Source: Lytechinus variegatus (Eukaryota > Echinodermata > Echinoidea > Temnopleuroida > Toxopneustidae). Taken from it: a DNA stretch of 64,000 nucleotides. Shown here in pieces: positions 46,101-58,236 of this stretch. The DNA is taken from positions 24,256,425 to 24,320,424 of the forward strand of contig NC_054751.1 of NCBI RefSeq assembly GCF_018143015.1, in the 5' to 3' direction. The position numbers were made by a program, and so were the translations under genes. Position 1 is the first letter of the stretch. Each line of letters starts with the position of its first letter. Below the pieces are notes generated by a model. That model saw only the letters and a list, made by a program, of their open reading frames with translations. It had not been told where the DNA came from and searched no databases.

Positions 46101-46969
46101 TTCCCGGTCATATCATGGTATGAACAGGTGTAATGGTGTAATAAGGCGACTATTTTGAGAAGGACAGATATTGCGTATTGGGCAAAATTTATCTTTAAAA
46201 AAAAATTGCGAGCGAGCAAAAATTTTGACCTCTTTGATACAAAAATCCAATTTTGTGATAGATTTTGACATGATTTCCAGAGAATAATATATTTCACTCT
46301 TCTCTCTTGAGATTCCTTTTTTGTGGTCTGTACGCCACTGTGAACAGGATTCTTTGTGGCAAAAGCATAAAGAGTGAAACAAAAAAAAAACCGAGGGGTG
46401 CAGTATAGCAAATATGCTTTATATAAGTCCCGAGCGAGCGATGAGAGCGAGATAAAAAATCACTCGTTCATGAGAATCTAACTTTGAGCTATTTTTAAAT
46501 CATATTTAGTAAATAAAGTCATATCCTACTTTTTTTCTTCTTTTTTTTTTTTTTGGTTCTTATTTGTTGAACTTTTTGGGGCCATGGCCCAACCCTTCCA
46601 TACGCAGTGCCGTTCGGTTGGGGTCCTGGGCGGAGCCCCCGGAACTTCTTGATATCAAAGCCATTTAAACCTCGCAGATTCCTGCTATATTTTAATCAAA
46701 TCGCGGGCATATACAGAATCTAGTACACAACACATTTGAACCAAATATTTTGAGGGGGAAAAACATAGCAAAGTGGGAAAAAATTGTAAAAAGTCGCCAG
46801 CGCGAAAAGCGAGCTGGAAAAAAAAAATCTTTTGAAATTAAATTCTAATTATATGATAGATTTTTCCATTACATTCAGCAAATAACACATTTCATTGTTT
46901 CCATTCAAGTCATTAAACGTTGTCTCTTATAATTTCTTTTACTTCCTCATGGGAGTGGAACCTATTGGC

Positions 46970-47160
46970 GGCGGAAGCCAAAAAAATTAGGGGATGTACA
47001 CCTGAAATTTTGGGGTGGACACATGTAAAAAATTGGACAAGCGCCCCAAAATTTCTTGACAAGCAAAAAAAAAAAAAAAAAAAAAAAGGTTCTCAAACAA
47101 AAATTTAGGGGGGGGGACACGTCCCCCCGCTTCCGCCGCCTATGGTGGAACCACCCCCCC
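46970..47160. repeat. G/C-tract dispersed element, inverted pair
   Basis: GGCGGCGGAAGCC at 46967-46979 is answered by CGCTTCCGCCGCC at 47130-47142, with an A run and GGGGGGGACACGTCCCCCC between, so this is a complete short copy with inverted ends. Confidence 0.6.
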
Positions 47161-47719
47161 CCCGCCTGTATGCCAGTGATTGAACGGGGGGCATTATAAA
47201 GCCATTTGAAGGTTATAAATGAAGAGTCCCTACTGCGTGGGGGTTTGGGGCAAAGCCCCGGTAGCTTATTGGCACAAAATTTAGCAAGCTTACAGCACAA
47301 TATGTCGTATATATAGACCATCTTTCTTCTCGCTCTTTAATTTTGATTATCGGCAGCCCGGTCGTGTTATTATTTTTTTTATTGTCCCTTTTCTTTGTTT
47401 TCCAATATAGCTTTTGACTAATTACATTCTAACTTCGTTTCCCGCTATTGTTTTCCATTTTGTCATCTTTTAATTTATTTCCCACCGTGCTATTGCATTT
47501 ACATAGGCCTATTTCGGAATGATTTGTTCATTCTCAAATGTTCTTCTTTCGTACATTTTCCCGACTTTCTTCCTTTTCCATGCATAAAAAAAGTTTTTCT
47601 CCGTTTTCTTTTCACTTTTCCCTTTCTTTTCCTCCTTTCCTTTTTCCCTTTCCTTTCCCTTTCCCTTTCTTTCTTTCTCCCTCCTTTTTTCTTTTTCCCG
47701 TGTTTTTTATTTTATTTTC

Positions 47720-47895
47720 CCGATGAAATCCGCCAGGGCTGCGATGAATGCGAGGAATGCTTCCCAGGGTTGTGGAAATTGTGCACTTTTCATGCAGGAT
47801 TGAAATGAATCCTGGGGTAATAATATGCTGTAAATCGTTTTGAGCCATTCACAGAAAAGCGATATTTATAAACTTGCTATCATTTATTATTATTA
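47720..47895 (+). mobile_element. LINE or SINE 3' tail
   Basis: 'GTAAATCGTTTTGAGCCATTC' then 'ACAGAAAAGCGATATTTATAA' and a (ATT)n run is a retroposon-type tail, like those at 18.3 and 54.0 kb. The preceding C/T tract hides the rest. Confidence 0.4.
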
Positions 47896-48439
47896 TGTCT
47901 TATTAATAACATCTCATTCACGATCAAACATAGTGCTTAAAATGCAATATGAATATAAACTTGAACTTCAGTTTGAAATCTATACCTGTATTATTAATTT
48001 TGTTATGATATTTGTCCTATTCGTAAAGTCAAGCGCTGCCTATACGGTCTTTTTTTCAGTCGAGTACATTAAAATAATCTAGTTCATAATCAGATGTTTC
48101 ATGTAACGTCTTTTTATGTTCAGTACAGAACAAAATAATCTGCTCGCATTATTGCCAGCTTAACTATTGCAAGAAATATTTGAAAAGTCCACTTTTCGAA
48201 TCAGTAGAAAATGCTTGAAATATTCCTCCTTCAAGAGTGTAACCCCCAAAAAATAAAAAAATATCAGCTCGTGCTTCGCGCTCGGGTAATATGTTTAAAA
48301 CACTGCTTGAAATATTAAGTTCTCAGGTTTGTTTAGTGTGATATACTAATTAGGCCCCTTGACCCCGTACTTCGTTACTTTTTGTAATTTTCTTGTCTTG
48401 TATTATCCCGTTATCCCATCTAATGCACTGACCACAAGT

Positions 48440-49424
48440 GGCTTTGCTACTTGTATACTCGTTCCATACATATTAGCATGGGATCCACACACTCCTGAAT
48501 CACTCCGCTTGCCTTCCTATAAGCCAGTTCGTAGTTCCTTTCTGCGCATGATCAAAAGATTCTACGCATGATCTGAAGAAGGTCATTTGCACTAAAGTGA
48601 CATGGTGCTTTAAAATCTAATGAGATAAGCACCAACTTTGATGTCTTGATTATTCATATATTCTTTTGAATTGTCGTTTTCATTTACATCCACAAAAAAC
48701 AATAATGCTTCCACGAACGACTGGTATTTCACAGTTTGTCAAGTACATTGTGCAACATGCTAAGATATATGCATTCAAAGTAGGAATGCAACAAATACCT
48801 TCATTAAGTGTTCATTGGTGTGCTATTCTAGTCACCTGGTCTATTCAATTTCTCCATCCTGCTATATAAGGCAAGCTTACGTAATATCTTGCTTTGAAAT
48901 CTGCCTATCATGATGAAAGAAATGAAAGGTCATTTGACCAAAATTGCCCATGAAGTAACTACGAACTGATCTATTCCAGTCCGAACGTTCCTGAAACAGT
49001 CCGCTTGCCCTCTTATTCCTGTCCGCGCGCTCCTGAAACTGTCCGCTTGCCTTCTTATTCCAATCCGCACGTTCCTGAAACATTCCGCGCGGCTTCTTCT
49101 TTCCTTCTTGATGCTGACCTGATTGCGGATGGTTTCCGGAAGACGCGGAAGGGTTTAGGAAGGACAGGATATCATCAGGACATCGTCAGGGCATCGTCAG
49201 GACAGGGTCCCGAAGGTGTCAGGAATTCAATATCCGCGTCCAAATTTTGGTCGAGACCAAAATTTGGATACGGACAAATTTTGATTTCCCGAACACCAGG
49301 AAGGGTTTAGGACAGCGTGCGGACACTCCCAGGAATGTCCGGACAGGTTGCGGAAGGGTCGCGGAATGCAATTATTACATTCCGCGCCTTGTCCTGACGC
49401 TGTCCTGGCCCTAGTGGAAAAGGG
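48440..49424. mobile_element. Right part of the AGGACA-rich inverted-repeat element
   Basis: Tandem-like units 'cctgaaac(a/t)gtccgcttgcc.tcttattcc' near 48973, 49030 and 49072, with a diverged one near 48493. Then come many AGGACA/TCAGGA words, and the end GTCCTGGCCCTAGTGGAAAA. It holds a perfect 14-bp-arm palindrome, TCCAAATTTTGGTC / GACCAAAATTTGGA, at 49238-49267. Confidence 0.55.
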
Positions 49425-49865
49425 GTATGACGTGAAATATAAGTTAAAATGGGCTCACCAAATGTACAATCAATATAGAGTCTTCTTTGCTTATCAAAAA
49501 CGTACGTTTTCACTTGTGAATATAGAAATATACGTTTCTTCCATTCCCTTTATATACACTTTAAGAATTTGGTTCAACTTTGCACCATCAGTATCATTAT
49601 TCTTACCATTAAGAAAGGTACACACCTTGCACTGTCACACTGGGGGCACATTTAAAAATCAAATTTGCATTATTATTTCATAGAAAGGAAAGCACCTATG
49701 TCAGAAAGGGGAGCACGGGAGTGGTGCAAATTTGTCCCATTTTCTGAAAAGATTTCCCAATGTGACATGCCATGGGTTAATCTTCTTAGCCTATTGGCGG
49801 TGGATTAGAGGAATTTGCTTATACAGTGGTGTCTCGCATGTATCGCAATAGCATTGAATTCAAAC

Positions 49866-50368
49866 CCCGGGGGTGGGGGGGCACTCGACCAAAAAAGTGG
49901 TGGGGGTGTGCCGCGGGCGAGACAAAAAAGGGGGCCTTGGAGCGGGTTTATTGTAAAAAGGAGGGTCCTCGGAACGGGCTTCGGAACGACAAATGTTTGT
50001 GAAAACGGGGGTCCTTGGAACGGATCGCCAGCGTGAGAGTGCGTAGAATCCCTATGGAACGGTCATAGCTAGCGCGGCCTCCGCCGGGAGAGCACTGCGG
50101 CCGCTTTTCACCAAGTTGCAGCTCATTCAATGCGATCGGAGCGGCGTAACGAAGAATATGCGAAGCTTTGGAGCGGATTTCTCTCTTCTTTTTTCTCGAT
50201 AAGAAGAAAATGCAATGCCTTGGAGCGGCTTTCTTTGTTCTATTTCTCAACAAGGCAAAAATGCTATGCCTTGGAACATGTGGAACGGAAATTTGAGTGT
50301 GAAAATGGGGGTCCCCTCCGCGGCACATACCCACTATGCATTTTATATACTGAGTGCCCCCCCCCCGG
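49866..50368. mobile_element. GC-rich element with 8-bp target duplication (CCCGGGGG ends), copy 1
   Basis: CCCGGGGGTGGGGGGGCACTC at the left is mirrored by GAGTGCCCCCCCCCCGG at the right. The flanking ATTCAAAC is perfectly duplicated (49858-49865 and 50369-50376). The interior repeats 'ggggtcctTGGAACGG'-like words. Its ends match those of the element at 60539-61222. An 8-bp duplication suggests hAT-type transposition, by inference. Confidence 0.75.
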
Positions 50369-50479
50369 ATTCAAACGGTGTGATAAATGCAATCAAGATG
50401 GATTCTGCTGTTATATTTTGATTTCACTCTGTAGAAGCTCAACCAATATTAGGGATCTATGTGTTTACATGCATTGATA

Positions 50480-52440
50480 TATTGGAAGATGGCGTCGTTT
50501 ACACGTTTTCGTCTCCAGCTGTACTTCTGTCATGTTTAACAATAATTTTTTCTCACCTGACCATCTCCATTTTTCCAATTCCTTCCCAACAAATACAATT
50601 TAAAAAGTAGAAATTCATGTTAAGTAAGTGGTGATTTATTTGACTGATTATTATACCGATTTATCAATGAACATAGCAATCCAAACATTAAACGTCTGAC
50701 AATGCACAGAAAGGATCATAAACGATCCCCAAAAATCAGGAAAAGGGAAGAGGGTTGGGAAAATGAATTACGACCAGCTATTGAGATTGACAAAAGCCTT
50801 TTTTTCTCTGGCATTCCAACGACCGAATTCTATTTACATGTGTAATTGTGTATTGTGTTTCTTCTTTACAGTGAGACATATCAAATATAATCATGGGAAT
50901 ATATTACGATAATTATAATATATTTATTTTGAAATAGTTTGCTGTTTTACAATGCGAAAGATTATAATCATAGTATGATAACAGAAGTTGTTTTTTCGAA
51001 ATAATTTCTTGCCCTAGAAATAAAGAAGCTTTAACAGATTTATGTCAACATTAGACCGTGGATATTATTCTGTTTACCCTAGCAAATGCATTTTCTCTTT
51101 TTTTTATTCTAAAGTGTCTTCATCATGTAAAAATTAAAAAATCCCCCTATATATTTCTCTAACAGCACAATGTGTTGCATCGATGGTACAGTTTCAAGTT
51201 AGGGGGATTCCCATGATGTAGACCTGTGACTCAGACAGGGGTTTTCCCTGTTGAATAATTTCAGGTAGTATTGGAGAGCAAAAAAAAATGCAAAGGGGAG
51301 AAAAGAGAAAAAAATGCAAGATATTAATCACCATTGTTCTTCCCATCAGTGCCCATAACCCTGCCATTTGAAATAAGAATAAACAGAAAAACTATATGCT
51401 CCCTTCCATGAGTTACACATCACTAGAGTATTGTGTTCTACTTTTAACATAGGACATTTTCTTGATCTTACAAATATGGAAGATATATTTCATAAGCTAT
51501 GGACACACATCAACATTTACGGAAATGTCTCATTTCCTGTGACCATATTTCGCTGATTAAAAAAAGCACCCCGATATCTCATTTAAACCATTTGTATGTC
51601 CAAACTCCATTGCGCAGTATATGCGATTGTAAAATATTACATTTTCTACTAAGTTGCTATACGCTAACTCTCACCAGTCGTTCTTCAGCTTTCATTGTAT
51701 GAAAGTATTACATTGTATTACTGTATGATCAGCTGTTGGGGTTCAAATTTTATGTTTAACTGACGGATATATACAAGCAAATTTCAATCAGTGCTATATT
51801 TTCATTCCATGGTGTGGGTTCAAAATGTTAAGTTTCACTGGAGTAAATAGCTAATTTCCTTGCTCGTATGCCAACATGAACAGTCATAAATTGAAGAGAT
51901 TCGAGAAGCATATCATGAAATAAAAAGTTTTCAGATATCCTACAAAGTATTTTGCATCTGGCAGTAAAATGAGAACTGCGCGTCTTAACCAATCAAAATC
52001 AAGGAAAGGTGTCGGAGCTGACAGCTTTGTCAGACGACAAATGTTGATGTTATTGCTCTCCAACCTTTTTTTTTCAGAAAAACACCGAAAATCAATTGTT
52101 TACAATTCATGACAGTTTGACATTATTAACCGCAAAGATTTTGAATATTGCAGTTCCTCTTTCAAAGTGCTAGAAAACAGCGGGGGTTTCCCTGATGTAA
52201 TATATTCAATTTATATGCTTTATACGTTTTTTTGTTGTTGTTTTTACATCATGGGGTATTTGCTATGACAAAATGCTCGCTCTCCATCAGAGCATGGACC
52301 TAATCAGAGCAAAGAGATACCCCGGCCACCATGTACTTGGATTTACCGACTAACCGAGCCGAGACGAATCGTTGTAACACAGCCTTCGTTCGATTTTGTG
52401 GTAGGTCTATAGCTCTATGGTCTATGTAACCCTTCAACAA
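50480..52440. other. No gene seen
   Basis: A+T-rich. 'accaatcaaaatcaaggaaagg' near 51990 matches the core of the fold-back at 42875, so a worn copy lies here. I see nothing else supportable. Confidence 0.4.
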
Positions 52441-52511
52441 AAGAGTGAGCATCACCTTCACAACTTAGTTTGATGTCATTATCTTGCCGGAAGAAAAATG
52501 GTATGAGATAC

Positions 52512-52635
52512 CTTGTTTCAGTAGACTCCATTTTTCTTCTATCATCCAAGCTTGTTCACTTCCAGCTAGGTGTAAGCCAAGGTAAGAATCTCGTAAAATA
52601 TTTAACAGTCGCCGGGAACAGTCGGCAGCTGCCAT
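52512..52635 (-). CDS. Possible first exon of an unidentified minus-strand gene
   Basis: ATG at 52635 in a good context (ATAATGG, A at -3, G at +4) opens 41 codons starting MAAADCSRRLLNILRDSYLG and ending EEKWSLLKQ. A donor, CAAG then GTATCT, follows in phase 1. The 200 bp upstream on this strand contain far more CpG than nearby DNA and a TTTGGCGCC (52752-52760), an E2F-like site, which suits a promoter. No family is recognised and no phase-matched second exon is seen to the left. Chance remains possible. Confidence 0.33.
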
Positions 52636-52639
52636 TATT

Positions 52640-52830
52640 TTTGTTGAATGCGAAACCGCCCGCACAAGCTATGTCCATGATGTCCGCGCAACATTCTTGC
52701 TGTAAAAGCAGTGATCATGATGAGTTTAGTTTGAGCACAGATGTATTCCGTTTGGCGCCGGACGGATTGCCACTACGTCTTCGTTACGTCCTCACTAGGT
52801 CCGATCCGAGCTGATCGTGGCTCTTATACC
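52640..52830 (-). promoter_or_regulatory. CpG-containing candidate promoter
   Basis: Multiple CG dinucleotides (CCGCCCGCAC, GTCCGCGC, TTTGGCGCCGGACGG, ACGTCTTCGTTACGTCC) in otherwise CpG-poor surroundings, directly upstream of the possible exon at 52512-52635. Confidence 0.3.
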
Positions 52831-53647
52831 TACGTTTTCATTATCAGTATCATGATCCTGTGGGTCAACTCTCTCTTCACTCATACTTTGCAGCAAGAAC
52901 GTTGCGCGGATATTTTCAGCATCATTTTATGTATAATATTCATGATATTGAACTTAGCGCTTTGTATGAACCTTGCGTATATTATGTGAACAAATGTCTT
53001 TGGTGAATATCAGTCCGACCGATAAAAGTGGTCGAAAGAAACCAAACTTCTGGGAGATTCTTTGTCAGTTGGGTACATATTCACCATCACCAACATAATA
53101 GTCTTTGACAATAATCATTTTTTAAGAGTGTAAAGTTTTTTACCGACAATTATGTTTTTGAAATGACATAACTTCAGAGACTCCAACTCTCCCACTTTCG
53201 GTGGGAGATTTTCCGCCAAAAGACCATTTTCCCAAAATCTCCCGTTCTCCCGCTTGAGATTTAATATCTCCCGCCCAGGCTCTGTTTCTCCCGCTTAAGA
53301 TGTATAATCTTTCCCCTGCCCAAACGCGTTTATTTTAAAACTGGAATTGAATTTTCATATATCCAAGCAGATTTTAAGGTAACTAGAGCGTCAAAGCTGT
53401 GCGCAATCTCGTATTTAGCGGGCGCGAGCTATCTATCCCTCCTAGAGTATAGGCCCTCCAACGTAGCATATACTAAAGAATTGATAACATGGCATGACAT
53501 GAATTGATTACTATATATCATCAGAATTTTAAAAATTGAGGAAATTTCTACATTTTGGTTTTTAGGAATACCATGTGAAATAATTAGAGAAGCAGTAAAA
53601 TTGCTGATAACCAACTTTAAGCAATCGTACTCTACAGATCACCATCA

Positions 53648-53810
53648 GGGGCCCGTTTCACAAAGGACTTGCAACTTTTGTATAACTTTGCCATTATCAT
53701 GATAATGGCAACTACCATGGAAAGCTTCATTGTGATTGGCTGATGAGCCCCTTTACCATGGTAGTTATCCTTGTGGCAAAGTTATGTGTAAGTCCTTAAA
53801 AACAGGCCCA
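53648..53810. mobile_element. Fold-back MITE (GGGGCCCGTTTCACAAAGGACTT ends)
   Basis: The left CAAAGGACTTGCAA and ATAACTTTGCCA are mirrored by TGGCAAAGTTAT and GTAAGTCCTT; CATGATAATGGCAACTACCATGG pairs with CCATGGTAGTTATCC. The core has TGTGATTGGCTGATGAG. Confidence 0.7.
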
Positions 53811-53954
53811 TATTAGACAAGATGGATATAGAATTGTCAATTTAAGGTGAGGTAGTATTTATTATGTCTTCACTGGTTGATACGAATACAGATATAGCAG
53901 AAGTGTATGGTTTTGTAGATGCTTATCAATTTCATATATGCATGCATGAATAAT

Positions 53955-54425
53955 GATATAATAATGATAATAATAACATTTGTAGGGCGCTTTATACTGG
54001 TGTTTCAAAGCGCACAGGTTGGCAGATTATAAAAATATACAGTCAATCAAAAAAAATATGAGAAAAGGTGAGTTTTATGTGACGACTTGAAAATTTCAAC
54101 GGAGGGAGCATTTTTTATACGAGTTGGGAGTTTATTCCAGAGGGTGGATGCAATTACAGAAAATGCACTATCACCATATCGGGTCTTGTAGTGCGAGGGC
54201 CATGAATCAAATTATAGGAATAAGAAGAACGTAGGGATCTGACAGAAGAGGAAGAACGAAGGGAAATAAGGTCTTGGAGATATTTTTGGGTGACATATTA
54301 TGGGTAATTTTGTATACAATTAGTAGAATTTTGAACGTTATGCGAGAGTGAACCGGAAGCCAATGCAGTGATCGGAGAATAGGGGTGATGTGTTCGTGTT
54401 TCTTGGTCAAGAAGTTTTATGATTT
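53955..54425 (-). pseudogene. LINE 3' fragment: reverse-transcriptase C-terminal region, minus strand
   Basis: On the minus strand ITPILRSLHWLPVHSRITFK continues to VYKITHNMSPKNIS, the conserved segment after the catalytic part of non-LTR reverse transcriptases. Further 3', in another frame, RYGDSAFSVIASTLWNKLP and SVEIFKSSHKTHLF form the C-terminus, so there is at least one frameshift. The 3' end carries AAAGCGCCCTACAAATG and (ATT)n. The catalytic YADD region is absent. Confidence 0.78.
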
Positions 54426-54639
54426 GATTCATTGAATTGTTATTTACTTAGAGCCATCATATATTGAAAATTAGCCTGAGATAGCACGGGAGAGCTCTAG
54501 GACCCTAGAGCCCCCAGGGCCCTTAAGTGGGCCCTACACCCCGGCCGCAAGGGACTTCGCGCTCGTGATGTGCGCTTCGCGCAAATCAAGTTGGAGTCTC
54601 CAGTTTGCTTTGGGATCCAGGCGGGAGAATCTCAAGATC

Positions 54640-55412
54640 AGAAGGTGCTTGGGGTTTGAGTCTATGTAACTTAAAACGTATATAGGCCTAGTTCATGAAA
54701 GTTAGACACAAGTTCATCAAGTTTTACTAAATATCATGCCTGAGTTTCAGGTCACATGACCAAGGTCAAAGGTCGTTTAGGTTCAATGAACTTATACCAT
54801 GTTCGGGGAATCAACATGAAAATCTTAACCTACGGTTTAGTTTGTGGTATGTCATCATAAGTTGGAAAGTATATAAACCTAGTTCTTGAAACTTGGGCAT
54901 AAAGGTAATGAAGTATTACTTCATATCCTGAGTTTCAGGTCACATGATTAATGTTAAAGGTCATTTAGGTCAATGAACTTTGGCCAAGTTGGGGGTATAT
55001 TTCTAATTGCCGTCATAACTTTGAAAATGTATGGATCTACAGTTCATGAAACTTGGACAGAAGAGTAATCATGTATCACTGGAAATCCTGTGCGAGTTTC
55101 GGGTCTCATGACTAGGGTCAAAGGTCATTTAGACTCAATGAACTTTGGCCAAATTGGGGTAGTTGTTGAATTGCCATCATAAGTTTGAAAGTTTATGGAA
55201 ATAGGTTATGAAATGTGGACATAGGGGTAATTAAGTATCAATGACAAGTCACATAACCAAGGTCTAATGTAATTTCGGGTCCATGAACATACATATCATT
55301 ATAATTACGGATGGTGTTTTTGTGAATAAAAATGTTTTCAAATTCAGCACTGCTGCTATATTATTGATTCGGGTACTGCATGCAGGCTAGACTGCCAGAG
55401 GCGCTCCATGCA
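54640..55412 (+). mobile_element. DR1-repeat element, diverged copy
   Basis: About four units like those at 21843-22940 ('gtcatcataa.tt.gaaagtatat', 'aggtcacatgaccaaggtcaaaggtc'), then CAGCACTGCTGCTATATT, GCAGGCTAGACTGCCAGAGG and CACTTGT. DR1 sites are decayed: AGGTCAAAGGTCG at 54763-54775, GGGTCAAAGGTCA near 55115. It is clearly older than the 22 kb copy. Confidence 0.7.
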
Positions 55413-55664
55413 CTTGTCAAGGCTATTATACGATACGATTGTTGGTTCACCATGTTCACAGAATCTTTAACATACCAAAGTGATATGAAAGAATTCGATT
55501 ACTTACACTTGAATTCTCTATATAAAAAAAAACTTCTGCGTTCATGTTCGGTGAATAAGAAAACACGTTAGAGTAAACATCACAATGAAAAATGCACCCC
55601 TGTAAATAAAATGTTATTTACATTTCTGTCAGGTTACAGTCATGCCCACACAGGCAAACCGACT

Positions 55665-55943
55665 CCTGGGGCCGGTCTTACCAAAGAATTGTGACTGATC
55701 CGATCAACCTCAACTATATGGAAATCCATCATTGTCATAATTTTCCATACAGGAAATTTGCACATTGTCCTATGTAAAGAATGTGAAACACACTGAATTA
55801 TCAAGACAATGATGAATGTATGAATATACGTCATCTATTGAAAAAATTATGAACACAAATGCATTTATGGATGTTTAAGTCGCTGGCTTTCCATAGTTAT
55901 GATTCATCGGATCATTCTCAATTCTTTGCAAGACGGGGCTCCG
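55665..55943. mobile_element. Fold-back MITE, GGNCCCGTCTTACAAA family, copy 3
   Basis: Left CCTGGGGCCGGTCTTACCAA then TGTGACTGATCCGATCAACC; right GATTCATCGGATCATTCTCA then TTTGCAAGACGGGGCTCC. The core matches copy 2 at 39292. Confidence 0.72.
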
Positions 55944-55999
55944 CAGATTGACCAAGGGCTGCTATATACGTTATTTCTAATAACACTTAAATCGGTCGG

Positions 56000-57600
56000 T
56001 TTTTGGAGTTGGTGAATTCCTGGTATGACTGGTTTTGGAGATCTTTGATTAAACGAAAGTAAAGGTCTTTCACCAAAACGTTAGCAATGTCTTGTTTCCC
56101 GTGCTGCTTCTTAAAAAAAAAACACAGAGTATATCTAAAATTGTTCTCTGTTTAGAGTGTTTTGTAACAGCTAGAAGAACCCACCCCATAATACGCTACT
56201 ATAAACTAGTTCATTGTGCCTCTCTTCTATATAGATATAAAGAAAATGATATCATTGTTTTAATCATCAAGTATACAAATTAGGAAAGCTGCAAGAGACG
56301 TTCCTATATCATGATCATACATTGTGTAGACTGGTAAAAGCATTATGAAATAAAAAAATATATATTCCACTGCTATTAACAAATAGCGATTACCTATATA
56401 AATTTGACATAAATCATTCGGCCAAGTCATCATGCAAATGGTTCATAGACAATGGGGGACATTTTTTATCCTTCAAATTTTCAATTCGGTAGAGGTAGTA
56501 GTGGTTAAATGTGAAATAATATATTCTAATTTTAATGCACTTTCATAGATGGGGACTAGATAGGATTTTTTGGTTTTGTTTTAGAAATAAAGGATTCTTG
56601 CCAAATTGATCTTTTGTTTTAACGAAAAGATATAAACATTTTTGACCATATTCATTTTATCAAGTGACCCGAATCTATATTGATTTGAGTAGTAAAACTG
56701 ATTTTGTGTAGCATAAATTAAAAGGATGGCGTACTTCCTCTTATAGTTGGTTCTATTTCAGCCCACCATAAAAAGGCTGGACTGCTTATAACCCCGACCC
56801 CCATCTAAAAAAAAAGACTTAGAATAGTCGTAACATTCAGTATAATTTCATGTAATCATTGCACATGAAATGAAAGGGTCTATTTTGCTAAAATCAAACA
56901 TTTCAAAGAATGTTCGTCGCGGTTCTTTAGCGGGGGATGTCCCAACTAAAACACACTGACATCATGACTCAACAGGTTTATTCTCATCGGCCAAAATGCA
57001 CTTTTCTTTTGACTAGACAATTATGCATTACAAAGTATAAATGCAGACATCTAAAATACAAATAAATATCATACTCCATGTACTCTGTCGGGGTTATTTT
57101 GCTAAAATCAAACATTTCAAAGGAATGCGAGCTGAAATTGGTGTATATATTAACTCTAAACAAGGACTACTTTTAAGGAATCCATTAAGAGTATACATAT
57201 ATCACCATAGTCATCTAATGCGAGTGCCAAGCGCTTGCTGATTTTGTCAGAATTTCATCCAAACACATGAAGCACTTTTTATAGTCATTGTATTCTTGAT
57301 TATCATACGCAAACATGTTGTGTTATGCAGGGCCCGCTGCATGGTAGAGCAGTTTCCTAATTGAAGTGGCTACCCTGGGTAAATAAAACGTTATTATTAT
57401 TTTTTTATCTTACTAATCAAATATTGCGAGCGCAAGCTGAAAATTAAGACCTGAAGAGGGGCATTTTAAGGTTTGTTTGTAGGAATTCATGAAGACCATA
57501 CGTATTTCACTAACCAAATGATGCGAAGCGCGAGCTGAATTTTTTTGATATTTAGATCAGAAAACGGACATGCGAACTTAAGCACGGACAAGAAATGTTT
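56000..57600. other. No gene seen; one separated direct repeat
   Basis: 'ttttgctaaaatcaaacatt' plus 'tcaaag' occurs at about 56885 and again at about 57098. Otherwise A+T-rich DNA without a supportable exon. Confidence 0.4.
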
Positions 57601-57604
57601 TATA

Positions 57605-57823
57605 TTAAAGGCCTGGTCACACCGCCCGAGCGTTGTTGGAGCGGTCGTGGAGCGGAGAGAAAAAATCATCACCGCTCGCTACTGTTCACCATGTTCGGTT
57701 TCGATTTCGATTGTTTTTATTTTGTTTTCGGTTTTTCCCAATTTTGTGAGCGAAATTCGACCATCTCTCACTTCCGCTCCACGACCGCTCCAACAACGCT
57801 CGGGCGGTGTGACCAGGCCATTA
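57605..57823. mobile_element. Fold-back MITE (GGTCACACCGCCC ends), copy 2, opposite orientation
   Basis: Left GCCTGGTCACACCGCCC, GAGCGTTGTTGGAGCGG; right CCGCTCCAACAACGC, TCGGGCGGTGTGACCAGGCC. The core is the reverse complement of the core at 21376-21603. Confidence 0.8.
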
Positions 57824-58149
57824 GACCTTAAAGTAGTCATGAAAAAGAAGCATATGTCACTACATAAAACAATAATAACTCGAAGTGCGAGGAAATATAT
57901 TTGGTGTATATTGACTTGATTTGACAACGTCAGGTCTCTCAAATAGATTTGATCTAACATATAAACAGACAATGCGAGCACCAAGAACAGTGAAGACTTA
58001 GTCCCTGAACAAATTATGTTTCAAAAAGTTATGAAAAAATGTTTCTTCTGTAACATAACATCATTATTGTGTAATATAACATAATAATCATTCATAATTT
58101 CTTCTTTCCCAATACGCTTCTCTTCCTTTCTCCCTCTTTTTCTCCTTTT

Positions 58150-58236
58150 CCCCGTTTTATTTTTTTTATTTTTTGGCGAGCCAATTGGGGCACGTGCCCC
58201 CCATGCCCCCCCCCCCGTAGTTACGCCACTGATCAC
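58150..58236. repeat. G/C-tract dispersed element
   Basis: 'GGGGCACGTGCCCCCCATGCC' then a C run and GTAGTTACGCCACTGATC. This gives the clearest GTTACGCCACTG end of the family. Confidence 0.55.

Noticed and set aside
52741..52989. 82-codon plus-strand frame with two hydrophobic stretches
   Set aside because: It lacks a splice or start context and overlaps the candidate promoter of the minus-strand exon. Hydrophobic runs are common in A+T-rich noncoding DNA.
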